The notes beneath the pieces are model-generated. The model saw only the letters and a list, made by a program, of their open reading frames with translations, searched no databases and was not told the DNA's origin. Both the position numbers and the translations under genes were made by a program. DNA of 64,000 bases from assembly GCA_900074885.1 (NCBI GenBank), contig FJUW01000007.1, positions 477,967-541,966 on the forward strand, in the 5' to 3' direction. The stretch is from Rhynchosporium graminicola (taxonomy: Eukaryota; Ascomycota; Leotiomycetes; Helotiales; Ploettnerulaceae). Shown here piece after piece: positions 1 to 11,779 of the stretch (the stretch's first letter is position 1; each line of letters begins with the position of its first letter).

Positions 1-3000
1 ATTATATAATAAAACTCTCACTAGAAAGATAAGACTAGCTAAGCTCCTTAGTTAGATATAATTAACTTAAAGGTATATCTGAAATAATATATTTATTAGA
101 TAAATAATATTACTATCTTACGAGTATCGATATTATAGTAGTATAGTATTAATATAAAGTCTTTCCCTAGGCGGTCGATAAATACTAATATCTTATTAAA
201 TCCTTAGTTATTAGGCGGGAAGTCTTTAAAATCTATAGTTAGGTACTATATAAGGTAGCTAAGTAATAGTAATAAGTAGAGGAATCCTTACTATTTTATC
301 TGTTTCGAATGAGAGTACTAGTAGGAGTAGTAATTATAAGTATATTATTTCATATCTAATATAAGTCCTTTCTAGTAATAATAAGTAGAAATTATTTCGG
401 CGGTCTTACAAGCGTTTAGATAAGTAGAAGAAACTTAATTATAGACTTCGCTAATTAAATAAGTATATAGTAAGGTATAGTATTATACGTATAGATAACT
501 ATTATAAAATAGTAAACTATTATTAATAGTATAGCTATCTTCTAATATATTTTATTCCTTAGAGAATAATTCTTAATTAAATTAGTATAGTTTCTCGATT
601 AAATTAAAAGAGTTATATATAGGTTCCGATAGCGTATTAGTCCCTAGCGATATTAGGTATATATAACTAATTTAATCGATATAATACTTAGCTAGTTCCG
701 TATTAATCCTAAGGTCTAAGTAATCTAGAGATAATAAAACCTAAGATCTATTATCCTATTTCTATTATTCCTATATCCTTAGATCTTATTCCTTATAGCT
801 AAGGATATTAGCTTTAGCGTTATCTTTACTAAGTATATATATAATTTAAAAGTTAAATTCGGAAAGGAATTCTATTTATCTAGCTTACTTATTAGTTAGG
901 ACCTTAGTAATTATAAAGTATTCTAAAGATCGATAATCCGTATATACGCTAGTATAGTATCGTAGAGATATAAGTTCTAGTTTCTATTTCTAGAAAGACT
1001 TAATAATAGTATATAGCTCCTTATTATAGATCTTCTAGTTTAGTTTATATCTATTAAGAATATAAGAGTAGAATCTAATTAGATATTACTAGTTATCTTT
1101 ATATAATTAAGAGATAACTCTAGCTATTATATTATTAGAAGTATTAGTTTCTAGTTTAGTTTATAATTTAGAGTCGAAATAGTATAGTTTCTATACTAAT
1201 AGTAGCTATTAACGTAAATCGTTAAAGGACTTCTTATAATCATTAGTAAAATTCTATAATACTATAAGCCGAGTAAGTACTAAGAGAGATTTAATAATAA
1301 AGCCGAAATCTCGAATAAATTAATAGTAGAACTTATAGAATCCTAGAAAAGATTTTATAGCTATTACTATTTCGGGGTACTTCTAATTTACTAATAGTAC
1401 TACTTTCTCAGGATCTAGCTCGATTCCGTTAGTAATAATAATATATCTAAGGTATTTAATCTGAGTAATATAGAATTCGCTTTTCTTAATATCTACTTAG
1501 AGTCTAATATCTATTAAGCGTTATAATACTAATTTAATATATTCCTTATATTCTTAGAGCGTTTCTGAGTATATAAGAATATTATCTAAGTAAGCTATAT
1601 AGAAATTATCTAAGTAGTCTAGTAGTATATTATTTATATATCGCTAGTACGTACTAAGTCTATTATAGAGCTTAAAAGGTAATACTTTATATTTATAAGA
1701 TCTAAAGCGGGTTCGGAAGGTAATATACTCCTCGGATTCAGAGTCTATATAGATATAATTAAATACTATCCGGATATCTAGTTTAGTAAAGATTATTACT
1801 TTAGATATATAATTTAAGAGCTTATTAATCCTAAGTATTAAATAGGAATCCTTTCGAATAATTATATTAAGCTTATAATAATCGATATAGAAGCGTAATC
1901 CTCTATCGGCTTTCTTAATAAATAGTATAAGTAATATAAAAGGACTTTAGCTAGATTCGATAAATCCCTTATCTAAGCTCTTTATAAGGTACTCCTTAGT
2001 TACTTATAGTTCATCTATAGATTACTAATATAAGAGCGAATATACGTTAAGTAATAGTTCTTCTAGAATAATTTTATAATCGTATAAGCGATATAGCAGA
2101 AGAATATTAGAATCCCGCTTAGAAAAGGCTTCCTTAAAAGTATAATACTATTCCGGTAGCTTTTTAGCTATAAGTCGTTCAGTATCGGGATCCTTAGGAG
2201 AATCGCTATTTAGATAGTCTTATAAGAGGTAGTCTATCTTATAGATACTAGTAAAGAATAATTCAGAGCTTTTATATTTTATATTAAAGTAAAAAGCTAT
2301 AGTACTAATTTAGTAAATTAGAACTAATTTCTAGATCCTTAGAGGTTAAGAAGAGTATTTATAATAGGGTTTCGGCGTAAGTACTTTTCTCGATGAATTC
2401 GGAGCGAGAAAGAGTTCGGATTCCTTAGCGATAAGCGGAAATAAGTTAAATAATAGGAATAATATATTAATATATTATATCGCTACTATTTAGTATAATC
2501 GCTATTAGTCTAGCTAGTTTATAGCTAAGTCCCGCGTATTAGTATCGATTTAGTAAGATCGATTAATACTAGGTTTATAAAGTAATAGAGTTATAATTAT
2601 CTTCTTATTATATTAGAAAGTAGCTAGATAGCGTTCCGGCTATAGAAGCTAGTAATAGAGCGTATCTAGCTTAACCTGAAATCGTCGTATCTATTTAATA
2701 CTAATAATTATATCTTATTATCCTAAATCAAGAAGAATAAAAAGGTAATTATAAATACGCTTACTATTAATAGAAAAGTATAAATATATAAAATAAGTAA
2801 TATAAGTTCTAATAAACTATTAGAACTTACGTATTAGAATAAAATAAGATAATAGCTCGATTTTAATACTAAGGGCCCCTAATAATTATCTAGTAAGAGT
2901 ATAATTAATAAATAGATAACTATTCGCTCTAGTATCGATTAAGCTACTTATAGAGACTCTTAGCTTATTTATACTAACTATAGTCAAGTATATGAATTAC

Positions 3001-5080
3001 TTACCTCCTATTAAGAAGTTAAGGTCTAGATTAGAGAGATTATACTTATATAGACTTAGGAAAGAGTTTTTACTTAAGTCTTATTATTTCCCTCTAATAT
3101 TAGTCTAGATTCAGAGGGTATATCTTCTACTACTTCCTTAGTTACTTAATCCTCTTCCGGAAATTCGTCGATTAATTAAACTTTAAGTAAGTTAAAGTAA
3201 TCTAGCTTAATATAACCGAGCTATTTATAACTATAATACTTAGGGAGTTCTCTAGTCGAGGTAGTAGAGCGTTTTAGCGTAGAAAGAGTATTAGACTATA
3301 CCGGGGTAGAGGTATATATATATAGTATAAGAGTAGTTTATTAAGGGGCTAAGCTTAGGGACCAGTAAGGAGTAGAACTAGTAAAGGTCGTAGTAGTAAT
3401 AGTAAGCTTATAGTACTATACCGGGGTAATAGCTTTCTCGGGATAAGTATATTCTAAGTTATAGCGATATTTAGTATTAAAAGAAAATAAGGATCTAACT
3501 ATAGAAGCGTAGTCCTTATTCTACGTTAGTTTAATAATAAGAGTTAAAGCGCGTAAAGATAATATAATCTTATCCTATATATAGAAGAACTACTCTTTCT
3601 TTTTAATTTTACTTTAGATAATAGCGCTTTAAAATCGACTATAAAACTCGGCGAAAGTGTCGCGTATATAGCTAGGTTATTATATTTCTAAGTAGTAGAA
3701 AGCGTCATAGTAGTTATCTTCTTCTAAACTAGTAAGGAAGTTCTCTTCTAGTAAAGAGATTATTTTATTATTAGTCTTAAACTCGTTAATAAGGTACTAA
3801 GGCGTAAGATACTCTTTAGCTAATCTAATAACTAGTCCTTATATAAGAACGCGCCGGGAGAAGTCCGTAGGGTAGTAGTTAGCGTTTATAGCTAGCCGGC
3901 CTCGTATCGATACTCTCTATTAGAAGAAGGTAAGGTCTGACCTATTATCTAAGAGTAAGATCTTCTTAGTAAGATAAGACTTCCTAGGGTGTAACTCTAC
4001 TGATTCGGCGCTAAGGGAAGGAGATAGTTTATTAGGAATAATATCCTCTCTCTTAGTACTACGTATTAGAATAGAGTTTATTAGCTTATTAAACTCCGCT
4101 ATACGCGGAGATTATAGTATTAGTTCTAGTAAGAGAGTCGAAGATAAGCGAGAGACTCTTATAAGGAACTTATCTTATATAGAGATTAGTCTATCTATAG
4201 TATCTTCTAGAAAGTTATTCTTTTTCTCCTAGTCCGCTAATCGTTATAAGAGGGAATAGATCAGGTTCGAGTTACCTATAGTAGTAGGAGTACTTAGCGA
4301 TTATACTTCTAATAAATTTCGCTTTTATTTTCCTTTCCCTCTTAGTTAATACTTTCTTAATAAAGTATTAATATTCTCTAGAGTAAGAGATATTTAGAGT
4401 AAGGAAAGGTATAATAGATTAGGTTCGGAGGTAAAGCGGGAAGGATCGCGTTAAGTCCCTCTAGAACTAAAGGAGTCTCTAGTTTATTAGTTAAGAGCTA
4501 TAATAGTAGCTTAAAAAGGAGTATATTAAAGCTATTTCGGTAGCGATACGTAGAAGTTAAAGTTCCGGAGTATTTATTATACTTTTCTTTAAAATCTATC
4601 TATAATTCCTTTATACTAAGGGGGTTATTAAAGGAGCGTTAGCGAAGACCTCCTTTATTATACTATTTATAATAAGCTAAATTAAACTCTAATTCATAGT
4701 TATCCGAGAGATCTCTAGTATCTTAGCTATATATAAGTAATTATCGAATAACTAACTTAGTAGTAAGATATTATAATAAGCTATCTCCGGCTATCTTAAT
4801 CTTTTTATTTAATATAACGATATAAGACTTAAGGCGGTATATAAGTAAGAATAAACAAGTAGGAAAGCTAAGAGCGATCTTATATAGTCTACTATAAAGG
4901 AAATAAAAAGATAAGGAAGGAAAAAGAAGAGAGATAAGGTATAAAGTACTTTATATATATATACCGGTACTAGTCCGATACTATACCGGGTCGGATACTA
5001 GTTCTGCCGGGATACCTATGAACTTAGGCCCTATTATCTATCCTTCTTCTCATATGACATTCAGGTGAGCTATCGTCATA
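1..5080 (-). mobile_element. Ty3/Gypsy LTR retrotransposon (element C), RIP-degraded, 5' part
   Basis: Minus-strand translation, ignoring stops, gives Gypsy pol landmarks. Reverse transcriptase with a YLDN version of the YLDD box and ILIYS lies around 1560-1700. An RNase H stretch reading TDYRSLEYF lies near 890-945. The gag side lies toward 4.7 kb and the 5' LTR at 4813-5080. Many in-frame stops and near absence of CA/TG dinucleotides point to RIP. The element runs off the left edge, so its 3' LTR is not in the window. It interrupts element A: the sequence at 5081 matches the sequence near 57994 where A continues. No functional protein can be made. Family assignment rests on the RT and RNase H motifs. 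Confidence 0.85.
4813..5080 (-). repeat. 5' LTR of element C
   Basis: On the minus strand the repeat starts TATGACG (a RIP form of TGTGACG) at 5080 and ends with ATCGTTATA at 4813. Its last 90 or so bases, including a CTATATAAGATCGCTCTTAG block, are nearly the same as the 3' half of the 202-bp LTRs of element A at 6818-7019 and 57721-57922. C and A therefore have related LTRs. The boundaries are read from the terminal inverted heptamer and the element A alignment and may be off by a few bases. Confidence 0.6.
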
Positions 5081-7019
5081 ATAACTTAAAGGGAGCTCTT
5101 CGCTAAGTTATCTTTACTTACTTTAGATTTTTATACTTCGGAATTATATAGAAATAATTAGTACTTTCTTTAACTTACGAATTCGATAGTTAAGTTTTTA
5201 AAATAGCTATAATTCTAGAGATCTCTTAGATAACTAGGAATTTAGACGTAATTTAGCCTTAGAAGCACTAGTATTACTACGAAGTTACTCTTAGATACTT
5301 CGAAACTCGTTCTTTCGTGCGTACGAAGTAAAATAGCAGACGAATTTTAAGTAGAAACTTCCTTATAAGCTTTAATATTTATTATCCTCTTATTTAACTT
5401 TAACCTTCCGAAAGTAGCTCTAATAGCGAAAAACCTTACTTTTAGGCTAGAACGAAATAGCTTATTACTCTAGCGGAAATTATCGGAATTCGACTTATAA
5501 TCCTTATACTCTAGTATAATTTATCCCTTTTAGTAGAATCGACCTCCTTCTACTAGAACTTTTAATTCAACTCTCTTTATATCTACTTAACTAAGATATC
5601 TAACTCTTCTTAATCTTTCGGCTTCTTTAGAATTCGATTTCGACTTTCGCTTCTTCTATAACTTTTAAGTATTCTATTACTTTCGCTTAGCCTCGCTTAT
5701 CTAATACTATACCTCCTAAGAAGGCTTAGTTAGCTCCTACGACTTTATCGGAATACCCTTATAGCCCTTCCGATTCTATACTTACTATAGAATTACTTTA
5801 ATCGACTAAAGACTATTAATTATATATAGAATCGACTACTCGGGAGCTCTCTATCGGTATTAGTCATATTAAGTAGATATTTACCGAGTTTTTATATACT
5901 TAGGTATAATTAGTAAACTCTAGACCTTTAGTAAACTCGATACTTTAATTACTAATAGAACCTACTTTTAAACGCTCTTTAATTAATAATTTATAGACCT
6001 CCGGTAAGTTATAACTAACTGAAAGTATCGATAATCTTAATATAAGGATTAACTTATCTTTTAGCTAATAGCGTACTTCTATTTAGAACTAACTAGAAGT
6101 TAATTCAGATTAATACCTGATTACGCGTGCTTATAAAGCGCTAGTCTAGAGCTCTACTTCTAGCCTTATAAGAGGTTACTTAGAACTATAGTATCTCTCG
6201 GAAATTACGCCTTTCTTCTCTACTAAAGAGACAATTTTAGTACTCGCTTCTTATTACTTTTCTAGACTTGAAATAGAGTAGTATTAGACTGAATTTTATA
6301 AGCTTTTAATAAAAAAGGAGTCCTTTTTATAATTCCGTATAAAGTTCTAAAGCTCGGTAATTCTCGGAGGTATAACTGAATTAGAGTAATACTTTTACCT
6401 CTAGCTAAAGCTTATTATATAGCTATATATAGCTGCCGCTCTAATTAAGTACTCTTAGAAGACTAATTATTTAGCCATAGTATCTTCTCTTACGGCACTC
6501 GATTTAGAACTCTCTCGACTACCTTTAATACCTCGAGCTACTCTAGCTCTACCGATAGTTAGTACGTCTTCTGAGCCCTTAATACCCATCGAGGAAGTAT
6601 AATATTATTACTATAAGAAGTATAGTTACTATAAGAGCGATTATCTGATATTAAAGACGAAGAAGGAGTGATTTACAGAAGGAGTGATTTACGTCTTATA
6701 CTTTAGATTAATAATTACTTAGATTTTATTTGAATTTTAACTTAATTTAACTCTCTTTTTCTTTCGTTTTTTGCCTTTAAAGGCTCGAGGGCGAGCTTTT
6801 ATCTTAGAAGGGGGTAATATAACGGCGTATAGTATATATAGTAGATACGGGCTAGTATCAGTGCCTTAGGCATACCCTTCTTATATATATAGAAGGTGCA
6901 GACTCCTTCAGAGCTCTTTATCTTTCTGTTTCCTTCGTACCAGACTATATAAGATCGCTCTTAGCCTCCCTACTTGTTTATTCTTACTTATATACCGCCT
7001 TGAGTCTTGTGTCGTTATA
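5081..7019 (+). mobile_element. Element A copy 1: short gag-like LTR retrotransposon, 5' end cut by element C
   Basis: This holds the internal region and 3' LTR (6818-7019) of a plus-strand LTR element. 5081-5507 aligns closely with 57994-58411 in the second copy. At 6603-6644 the translation reads Tyr at every metal position of a CX2CX4HX4C zinc knuckle, as expected if Cys (TGC/TGT) and His (CAC) codons were changed by RIP to TAT/TAC. No RT, integrase or RNase H motif was found between 5081 and 6800. A purine tract (GAAGGGGG, 6808-6814) precedes the 3' LTR. The full element, combined from both copies, is about 2.2 kb. It could be a gag-only non-autonomous element or a deletion derivative of a Gypsy element. 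Confidence 0.65.
6818..7019 (+). repeat. 3' LTR of element A (202 bp)
   Basis: Starts TATAACGGCG and ends GTCGTTATA, RIP forms of a TGTGACG...GTTACA type LTR. It has the same length (202 bp) as the LTR at 57721-57922 and aligns along its full length with transition differences. It follows a polypurine tract and a GCTCGAGGGCGAGCTTTT block that is also found, inverted, next to the LTR of element B near 58785-58800. Confidence 0.75.
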
Positions 7020-7059
7020 AAAGGAATACGCGAAAAGGTTACCTAGTAAGAGTAATTCG

Positions 7060-7742
7060 CTGCCTAAAGAGCGAGAGGTTCTTACTTAGCGACTATTTCT
7101 CAGCCGGAAGTATCGTTTAGTATATCTTTTATAGTATAAACTATAAATCCTACAGAGACTAACTTCGACTTATTTAATAAGCGAATTATATAGTAGAAAC
7201 TATACTATACGAGAGGTCTAAAGTTCGTTAAGCTAGATAAAGACTCTCTCAAACTAGTAGTATTTACAGATAGTTCTTTTATAAATTTAAAGGATTTTTA
7301 CTTCTAAATTAGCTACGTATACGTACTTACTAATAAGTATAATCGAGTAAACGTTATCTATTAGTCTTCCGTCTACTATAAGAGAGTTACTAGATCAGTA
7401 TTAGCTTCCGAGCTATACGTAATATCAGAAGGTTTTAATATAGCAGGAGCTTTAAAAGCTACTATCGAGTAATTATTCTAAATTCAACGCTTACCTCTTA
7501 TAATAGTAATAGACTCCAAGTCTCTCTACGACTACGTAATAAAGCTAAATACCACTCGAGAAAAACGCTTAATAATCGATTTAATATATCTATAGTAGGC
7601 GTACGAGAGAAAGGAGATTGCGGAAGTACTTTAGGTAGCAGGGCTAGATAACCCTACTAACGCTATAACAAAATCAAACTATAATAGAGCCTTAAAGGAG
7701 CTCTTAGATACTAATAGATTAGTGATCAAGCCTATAGAATAG
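7060..7742 (+). mobile_element. Ty1/Copia pol remnant: end of RT and RNase H
   Basis: Read on the plus strand with a few stops, 7068-7742 gives the end of the Copia reverse transcriptase (SYLATISQPEVSF, then GLKFVKLD) followed by RNase H. The RNase H has VFTDSSF at about 7258, SVLASELY at about 7402, IVIDSKSLYD at about 7510 and TREKRLIIDL at about 7555. These are the usual landmarks of fungal Copia RNase H. About 230 codons contain only some ten stops, fewer than the neighbouring Gypsy DNA. The upstream pol, protease and gag are not present because element A's 3' LTR directly precedes this segment. Confidence 0.85.
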
Positions 7743-7761
7743 GTAGAGAGAGGAGAGATCT

Positions 7762-8115
7762 GATATTAAAAGGCTAGAAAAATAGCTAGTGATAGGTTTC
7801 TTTCAGTCACTTTATAGAATCACCGGAATCACGTAGGAATACCACGGCTCTGTATTTACTACTTTCTATGTACTTCGATAAGTTATACTACGGTATAGCT
7901 AGCGTCACTTTCAGTTCGATTCATTTAGAGGTTTACAGTAGTATTCGAGTCACTTTAAAGTACTCCTAGTACTAGTCTATAGTTGCGGTTCATAGTCACG
8001 TGTAGTGGAACCGAGGATTAGCCGGCGCGAGTAGGTATATCTCGACTCTCTTGTCGAGATCTACCTTGATTCTGTAGCCACGAATACAACTACTATTACT
8101 ACCTATAATACTACT
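7762..8115 (+). repeat. Possible 3' LTR of the Copia element
   Basis: A purine tract (GAGAGAGGAGAGATC, 7745-7760) after the RNase H domain is followed by a TG dinucleotide beginning a GC-richer segment that contains an ATCTCGAC/GTCGAGAT hairpin at 8039-8060. This is where a Copia 3' LTR should be. No second copy is in the window, so the end is a guess. Confidence 0.3.
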
Positions 8116-9870
8116 GTAATACTGGCTCAGTTAGACTACTTCACTGTACGTACTAGCACAGAGTGATACCGACATTATGTTTTCCACGATTCTTGTCTTT
8201 CTTTCGTCTCGACAACCCGAAGTCCCAGTCATCCTCTTCAACAACGTGCTCCTCCACAAATGAGGATATGCCCACATTTTCGGTTGAGTAGTCACCAATA
8301 TATGCCCACCTCACAAAGCACATTAACAAATCCTGAGTAAAAATCCATCAACGTCCTTAAGAAACTTGTAAACTCTCGATTTCGACTCCTTCCAGTCTCT
8401 TTAGTATGCAGCACCAAGGGGTGGCGACACAGAGCTAAGTAGACCCTCGTGAATATATACACGACCATCGGAGTTACTTAGCAGGAGTATAATTGGCTCA
8501 GATGATAAGATACTATACAATCAAAGGATTAGATTGTGTCGAACAAATGATCTTAGCCCTAACAGACCTTGACAACGCTTCAGCGCTGATAGAAGTTACT
8601 ACTTCTGGAAGTACTATCTGATGATCTATACGCTCTTATATTAGATTTTAATAGCGAAGATAACTATAAGAGTGATAACGATATTGAAATACCTCAATTC
8701 GATCAAATATAGAAAGATCTAGCTACGTAGGAGGAGGAGACAGGTAGTGGTAGTAGTAGAGCGTTTAATATAAGCTAATCTGATTTCCTTCCCTTTACTG
8801 AAGAAATGTTACCTCTAAAAGGTTTTCATACTACTATATACGATCCGTATTACTTTAGATAGGCGAGGCTTCAAAGAAAATATGGAAACGCGGTATTTTA
8901 GGTGTCTCCTCATATCATTGTTACAGCCCGGTATATATTCGGTAATATATCACGTGTAAACAACTAATCATTAATTTACGACTAATCATTTCTACCAACT
9001 ACTAGAGGGGAGGTGGTGGTGTAGTGGAGTCTCTGGGGGGCGTGCGTAACCGACGATTATAATGAGGTGATTGCTCCACGTTTCAAGATCGCGGGAAGAC
9101 ACTTAACGACTCGTTCATTAGTTGTCGAGCATGTGTGCTACTCAGGGCCATGCATCTCTCTTCGGCAATTTAGCAAAGGCGCTCAAGATACGTAAACTAA
9201 GACCCCCAATGCTGGCAGGGCTGAGGTGGTAGGAGCATGGAGTTCTTGGCTGTTCGGGTTTCGGGACTGCTGATTGGTGATGACAGGACCTACCAAGAAC
9301 TTGGGGTTGTTGAATGCGGCGGGGAATACGAGGTTGTATCGTATGCACTGGTGAGGACTGTTGAGAAATGCTGTGCAATCGGGTAATCGTGTCTGGATAT
9401 CTGAGGTAACATCAGCTCACCATTCCTGCCATTAGAGGCGGTCTGAAGTTCGAATGTAGATAGGTAGATTGCTTCTGGGACCGGAGGCGCTAATTTCTTT
9501 TACATACCCGAAAGGCAGGGGTGTGGTGTTTTACCACAAAAGTGCTGCTAATCAATACATATAGATCAATACAGATTAATCCATATGCTCTAATTCGTGC
9601 TTGAAGTTGTACACATATCTGTAACTAGCTGGTGTAGAGGCTCGAGCTGACCTTCGAGAGTTTCAAGATAACTCTATGTTAACTAGGATACGCTTTGATC
9701 AAGATATAAAGATATACTCATATATCTCGCTGCCAGATCAGTATCGTGCTATCGATATCTCACTATACATACTTTAGTCTCGTACCTTATGTATTCATAT
9801 GTCAACGCTTATTATAGTAATATATTCGACTGTCAAGTTTAAAGCTTTCAGAGATTAGGAGAGAATGGAC
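8116..9870. other. Transition zone with a degraded ORF relic, no clear gene
   Basis: Composition changes from RIP-type AT-rich to normal here. 8632-8903 on the plus strand can be read as one frame broken by five or so stops, with an acidic segment (DFNSEDNYKSDNDIEI) and then LKGFHTTIYDPYYF. It looks like a RIP-mutated coding relic of unknown identity. The 78-codon open frame at 9142-9378 (minus) has no recognisable feature. Confidence 0.4.
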
Positions 9871-10208
9871 TCAGTTGGGTAAGTTTACACGAGTGTTTGC
9901 AAGTAAAAGCTTAATCGACCGACCGGTAGAGCCTTCCTCATTCCGTACATGTACTCGATTCACAACAACCACCCAATCAAGCCTAGTTATCAAAGTATAT
10001 ACATATTGGGAAGCAGGTGGGGCGAGATGTCTGACCGCCTCCATTTGGATAAAAAGAAGGCACGCGCCCACATTTGGTTCAAGATGCTGGGAGAAGAAAA
10101 GAAATATCGGACACTGGTTCTTATACATCGTGAATAATAAAAGTATCGTCATCGGGATCGCGAATAGCGAATATGTAATCGACGACTCATCAGTCTACAG
10201 CACACAAC

Positions 10209-10541
10209 ATGTTTAAAGAAGTCGTCTCGTTAGCGATCATCCTAGGCTTTATCTGGAATATCATTTATGTTGAGCATCCCGATACCCGATCATACACTAT
10301 CGTATTCGTGGGCAGCTTGGGTGCGCTTGCGCCGTTCGTCCTCGGGTGGCATTGTTGGAATGAGGTGAAGAAAGGCGTACCACTACGCGAGATCTTGAGA
10401 TGGCGGTACTGGATGCATTCGAAGAGTCGCATCCCGGATCACGAGGAGGAAAATGATTCCGAAATACGAAATGGACTTGTAAGCGGCGATCGAAATGGGG
10501 GTGTGAGTGGAGATTTTGGTCGAATTGTGAGCAAGTACTGA
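10209..10541 (+). CDS. Small hypothetical membrane protein
   Basis: A 110-codon ORF of normal composition. It has a hydrophobic N-terminal segment (about residues 7-22, LAIILGFIWNIIYV), a second hydrophobic segment (about residues 32-49), then a basic, Arg/Lys-rich region and an acidic tail. I do not recognise a family. It could be a two-pass membrane protein or part of a longer spliced gene; no upstream exon is obvious. An overlapping 113-codon frame at 9875-10216 shares the last 8 bases and is judged to be leader or chance sequence. Confidence is limited because the ORF is short and stands in a region of decayed genes. Confidence 0.4.
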   Translation: MFKEVVSLAIILGFIWNIIYVEHPDTRSYTIVFVGSLGALAPFVLGWHCWNEVKKGVPLREILRWRYWMHSKSRIPDHEEENDSEIRNGLVSGDRNGGVSGDFGRIVSKY

Positions 10542-11779
10542 TTTCGAGAAGGTTATTGGATCGTCTGTTGCAGGCGGAGATTCTTAACGAAAGACATTTT
10601 CGAATATCTGCCTTCCAGTACTGCCCAAAATCCCAAGTCATGCGCGTATACTTTGGTATGTTATGACCCCTACGTATTCAAGAAAGCACGAATTTGACAA
10701 TCATATAGACCATACCTGCGAAGTCATAACCGTGAAAGTCACCACACTTTAACATAAGAAGCAACCCCGAAAGCGCCCTGGATATCCTTCTTCAATGCCG
10801 CCCATCTTGCCGCAAACACAATACTAATAAGGAATGAAACCGAGAACGGATAGTCACTACGAGACACCCATTCGGCTTCTCCTTGAAGTAAAGGCTAACC
10901 TAGTATCACCCTCGAAGAAATCAGCTCTAAAGACGAGAGCTTTATCTCTTTGTTTTGGGGTGTGCCGGTGGTAGAGAGATGTGTTTTGTGGTTGCGAGGG
11001 ATCAGATGTGAAGAGTGTATCTTGTTCTCGGCTCCGATATATGAGTACTTTTTCAGAGGAGGAATTGGAAGGACTTCCAATTCGTCGAGGGTCTGTGGGA
11101 GTCTGTTGAGAACGATGTGGTCGATGAGATCTTCGGGGCAGAGCTCAAGCTTTGAGGAAGTCTGTCGGGTCTAAGAAAGAGGCGGACGAACAATGAAGCT
11201 CACTTCCACAAACGCAACCTTCTTCAACTTGAAACTTATTCACTCTTTCCAACTAAGTTGTGTATAGTGTGCGTTCCTCAGGGCTTGGAAGGAAGTTGCG
11301 TTGTCGTACTCATTCCGCTCTTCATTTTTACATACCTGCGGAGGTTCTAGCTTTATTGCCCATGGACGTTTCTTCGTAAATATGTGTAGCTATCTGTATT
11401 GTTGAGAGGGAAGGTATTCATTGCAACGCGCCTATCCAAGCTTGAAGTGGAGAATGTCAATAGCGTCGCGGATCTCAAGCGAGAAATTCGCCTACGGGCT
11501 CCAACGAAGGCGTTGTTTACTTTCGCTTCGAGCGTATACACTAGACGAAGACTATATCGTGGGTATATGGCGCGAGAAACTCGAAAGTCTGCTTGTATAG
11601 TAAGTCGACCCGTCATCACGGAAAGACAGATGATTCGAAGATCGTCCTTTTAGCCGACTAGATGTAGATAAATATAGCTCTTCGAGATACTCTTAGGCGA
11701 CTATTACTACCGAATTAGGATCCAGATGTGAGATGTAATCGATTTTGGTGAAGAAACCGCGTGAGTTCTTACGTTTACG
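10542..11779. other. Gene-relic region
   Basis: No intact gene. On the plus strand 11041-11190 reads, with one frame change, as an acidic segment (FSEEELEGLPIRRGS) followed by ESVENDVVDEIFG, resembling decayed coding DNA. A second stretch at about 11420-11600 reads LDEDYIVGIWREKLESLL in one frame, which recalls the conserved GLW segment of fungal HET proteins, but the match is too short to name. Confidence 0.3.
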
